Positions 45,101 to 47,168 of a DNA stretch of 47,168 nucleotides are shown here, in pieces; position 1 is the stretch's first letter; the number at the start of each line of letters is the position of its first letter. The DNA lies in contig CAWCWZ010000044.1 of assembly GCA_963799395.1 (NCBI GenBank), forward strand, positions 1-47,168. The letters run 5' to 3'. The notes under the pieces are model-generated. The model did not search any database and was not told the origin of the DNA. It was given only the letters and a program-made list of their open reading frames with translations. The position numbers and the translations under genes are program-made. Source of the stretch: Bog-752 sp963799395. GTDB taxonomy: Bacteria > Actinomycetota > Thermoleophilia > UBA2241.

Positions 45101-46040
45101 CGCGCACGTCGGCTGGCCCGACGCCTTTCGCACCATCCTCCACACCCACCAGGCCCTCATGGGCGAGCAGGTCGACCTCGACGGCTGGGGCGCGCCTTGT
45201 CACCATCCGCGACGGCAACGGCGCCCCCTTGGGGCCGCCGGCGGCACCCGCCTGCTGGCCTCGGGCGGCCTGCGCGGCGAGCTCGACATGCTGAAGGTCC
45301 TGATCGCCGGGGCCGACGGCCTGGTAGAAGGCACGATCGGCAAGGCGGCCGCCTTCGGCTGTACCCAGTGCGGCAACTGTCACCTCGACTGCCCGCGCGG
45401 CGGGATCACGACCAAGCACGAGCTCACCGTGCAGAACGATCGCGACCTCATGCGCCGCCGCATGCGCAACTGGACGGCGCTCAACATGGTCAAGCTGGCG
45501 GTGCTTGTCGACGCCCTGAACCGCGAGTCGGGGGCGCTCGGCGACGACGGCGCCGTGGCCCGGCCGGAGCTGCTCATCGACGACATCCGCCTGCTGCGCG
45601 GGCGCACCGATCTGCTCGAGATGCCGGCCTGGCCGCCCGCCGCCGCCGATGGCGTCGCCGCGGCCGATGGTGTCGCCGAGGCCGATGGTGTCGCCGCGGC
45701 CGATGGTGTCGCCGCGGCCGATGGTGTCGCCGCAGCCGACGGCGGGCCGGCGAGCGCCGCGAGCGCCGTCCCGGCGGCCGACCACGACTCGTGCCGGGTG
45801 GGTTCGCTTGCCGTGAGCGAGCCGGTCACGGTCGACGCCATCTGGGAGGCCGCCCGGCGCTCGTTCAACGGCGGCAACAACCGCGGCGGCGGCATCGACT
45901 TCGCCGGCTTTGCGCCGCCGGCGGTGCGCGACCTGACCGCCGTCATGATCAACACCATCGGACCCGATCGCCGCGCGACGCTCCGCGAGATGCTCGGCCA
46001 TTTCGGCGGCTGCCGCTTCTCTTGCGCCGACGGCGCCGAG
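42185..46040 (+). CDS. Giant divergent glutamate-synthase-like FMN/Fe-S protein (frameshifted, 3' end lost)
   Basis: More than 1280 residues. The N-terminal ~300 (FWTYGRNRRSRLLRAGY, RHEPLTLGAAWHHGYF, RPAVVFRGG) continue as ANPELLLSVYLRYDG and ASAATVYESVLLGANGGAM, which may be a degenerate first barrel. The region 44.5-45.4 kb is a clear GltB FMN domain: INQGAKPGKGGRLAGAKV, DPKHDIYSIEDMPAEVWL, GTGGSGNYHGDSAHVGWP, LLASGGLRGELDML and Fe-S CTQCGNCHLDCPRGG. A hexapeptide repeat follows, then SFNGGNNRGGGIDFAGFAPP, which hints at a class II amidotransferase. The frame changes near 43030, 43335, 44108, 44190, 44260, 44420, 44638, 44710, 45195 and 45235. The GTG start overlaps the FAD/Fe-S gene. The end is cut by a probable chimeric join near 46,030. 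Confidence 0.7.
43040..43072. repeat. Perfect 15-bp inverted repeat at a frameshift
   Basis: GGCGGCGGCGAGCTC and its complement flank GCA within the GOGAT-like gene, right where the frame changes (~43,030). Such a stem can cause polymerase slippage in sequencing. The coordinates are approximate. Confidence 0.5.
45639..45746 (+). repeat. Six-copy 18-bp in-frame tandem repeat (VAAADG)
   Basis: Six units of the form GCCGCGGCCGATGGTGTC with minor changes encode an Ala/Asp/Gly hexapeptide run. It separates the GltB-like FMN domain from the following amidotransferase-like segment, so it acts as a flexible linker. Copy number probably varies between strains. Confidence 0.85.
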
Positions 46041-46260
46041 AAGTCCTTCGAACGCGAGTTCAACGGCTCGCCGGTGCGGAGGACGGGATTCCAGGGCCTG
46101 CGGCGCAACGTGGCGATTGCCATGGGCAACAGCGGGCTTGCCCAGTACGCGGCCAGGCTCGAAGAAGTGGGCCGCGGCCAGCGACGAGGGCTTCGCGTGG
46201 CCGGCGCGATGGGCGCTGGGCCGGTTGCGGAAAGACGACGCAGGCATGAATCGCTCGTGA
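46041..46260 (+). pseudogene. queG: Epoxyqueuosine reductase QueG, C-terminal fragment (chimeric)
   Basis: The residues FEREFNGSPVRRTGFQG and LRRNVAIAMGNSG match the C-terminal HEAT-like end of QueG, which reduces epoxyqueuosine in tRNA. After a frame change near 46168 it continues WAAASDEGF and ARWALGRLRKDDAG to a stop at 46260. The N-terminal catalytic part is absent. It reads in frame with the preceding GOGAT-like gene only because two sequences are joined. Confidence in the family is moderate to good; the junction point is approximate. Confidence 0.65.
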
Positions 46261-46358
46261 AATCGTGCGGAGTTCAGGATAGTCGCACGGCCCAGCATGG
46301 CTTCCGGCCTTAGCAACTATCCTTAAAAGCGGCGCCTTCCCGCAATTGCACAATTGCG

Positions 46359-47168
46359 ATGGAACTCGTGAGATTTCCTGACTGCAAGAAGGATCGACAC
46401 TTGGCTGATGAATTGAAATCCGTGTCCGGCATTGCTTCCGAAGCCGCGAGCGGCATGGAGAGCGCCGGCGCCACGCTGGCTGCTGCGGCCTCTGGCCCCG
46501 CGCAGCCGGTGACGCGCACCAAGTGGTACCAGTGGCGCAAGCAAGGCACCGCTCTCATTGCCTACCTGCTCGACAGCGAAGTGCACACCTTCGCTTTCAG
46601 CGTGGCCGCCAACGCCATCATTTCTTTCATTCCCTTCGTGGTGCTGCTCTACACGCTGGCGCTTTCGGTCTTCCACTCGGAGGCTATGAAGGGCGTGGTC
46701 GACCAGATGGTGAATTACTACCTGCCGTCCGCAGCCAAGCAGCAGCAAGGGCTCGGCTGGTCAACACGACTTCAGTGAAGCCGTTTTGCCGCTGCTGCAC
46801 CATAAGAGCGCACAGGTTCTCTCGCTGGTGATCAGACCTCAGTCGCCTGACGGGAATTTTTCTGCCTTTGGAGGTTGCGCTCAATCAGGCCTGGGGAGTC
46901 ACAAAGCCGCAATTACCTCTCGACCGGTCCATCGCCTTTGGGCTGGCGATTTTGATGGCCGCGCTCACGCTCCTCAGCATGAGCGCGACAATCTGGTAAA
47001 AGCCGCGCTACGGCTTCAGTGCCCGACTTTCCACAGCGCCGATGGCTCCATCGCCTTGAACCAGGTGGATCAGCCCCTTCTTTTCCTCAGCGCGACGATG
47101 CTCCCAAGCGGCGCAGCGGCAGTCCTTTTCCTCTTTTCGGTCTATTACATCTACCCGACCGGAAGGTG
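46359..47168 (+). CDS. YihY/BrkB-family membrane protein (frameshifted, 3' end cut by window edge)
   Basis: The first 139 residues carry WYQWRKQGTALIAYLLDSEVHTFAFS and VAANAIISFIPFVVLLYTLALSVFHS, typical of the YihY/UPF0761 family ('RNase BN' by old naming, in fact a membrane protein). After a frame change near 46757 it continues DFSEAVLPLLHHKSAQVLSL. After another near 46835 it reads GIFLPLEVALNQAWGVTKP and IAFGLAILMAALTLLSMSATIW. The last bases give LFLFSVYYIYPTGR in a further frame. Base composition is lower in GC than the rest of the window, and the flavour is Acidobacteriota-like. Contig-end quality is poor. Confidence 0.75.

Noticed and set aside
45639..45746. CRISPR-like reading of the 18-bp repeat
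   Set aside because: Units are contiguous with no spacers and in frame; it is a coding tandem repeat.
1..47168. CRISPR arrays, tRNA or rRNA genes, IS elements, integrases
   Set aside because: I found no regularly spaced repeats of CRISPR type, no tRNA cloverleaf or rRNA motifs, and no transposase or integrase motifs. The HTH in the CYTH-CHAD protein resembles transposase HTHs but lacks a DDE domain.

Overview
This window looks like one edge-to-edge contig from a metagenome-assembled genome. Almost all of it (about 1-46,030) is very GC-rich, densely coded, with SD-led genes, sigma70-like promoters and GC-perfect hairpin terminators. The content suggests a high-GC, anaerobic or facultative Actinomycetota lineage (inference): a CtpE-like P-type ATPase, CYTH/CHAD and PPK1/PPK2 polyphosphate proteins, an SPFH plus ribbon-helix-helix pair, and a Wood-Ljungdahl-type MetVF-Hdr-MvhD cluster. 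The last ~1.1 kb (about 46,030-47,168) reads differently. It has lower GC and encodes a QueG C-terminus and a YihY/BrkB-type protein that I would place in Acidobacteriota, so the right end is probably a chimeric join.

Layout. 1-1972 (-): truncated STAND-type NTPase whose C-terminus is a tandem array of 44-residue repeats, where the contig breaks. 2.2-5.9 kb: small genes (ABM monooxygenase-like, NTF2-like, Cys-motif membrane protein, other membrane proteins, a lipoprotein). 6.0-8.0 kb: an APC-family amino-acid/amine permease under a cobalamin riboswitch with a leader terminator. 8.0-9.5 kb: gene-poor stretch with REP-like palindromes and one small secreted protein. 9.5-11.8 kb: a small conserved protein, a SufR-like regulator, a PAS protein and an MBL-fold protein. 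11.9-13.3 kb: SPFH protein with an Arc-like RHH protein. 13.4-21.7 kb (-): operon hdrA(GltD-fused)-mvhD-metV-metF-hdrC-hdrB. 21.8-26.5 kb: DUF5658-like and beta-propeller proteins, CMD-family protein, class III aminotransferase, LapA-like protein, endonuclease III, a small Cys-rich protein. 26.6-34.2 kb: polyphosphate island (PPK2, PPX/GppA-HD, CYTH-HTH-CHAD, SixA, PPK1). 34.4-36.6 kb: ATP-grasp/PIG-L fusion. 36.7-39.3 kb: P-type ATPase. 39.4-46.0 kb: FAD/Fe-S oxidoreductase translationally coupled to a giant divergent glutamate-synthase-like protein.

How the genes work together. The Hdr/MetVF operon encodes the parts of a soluble methylene-THF reductase complex that could couple CH2-THF reduction to NAD(P)H and ferredoxin by flavin-based bifurcation. 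The polyphosphate island holds synthesis (PPK1), nucleotide-linked use (PPK2), hydrolysis (PPX) and a polyP-binding fusion protein. The FAD/Fe-S plus GOGAT-like pair at 39.4-46 kb is the best candidate for an undescribed redox system.

Quality caveat. Many conserved genes change reading frame with protein similarity continuing on both sides (permease, SPFH, HdrA about ten times, PPX, CYTH-CHAD, SixA, ATP-grasp, GOGAT-like about ten times, YihY). Single-base insertions or deletions at G/C runs explain those I checked. I treat these as probable sequence errors and annotate the genes as single units, but pseudogenisation cannot be excluded from the sequence alone.
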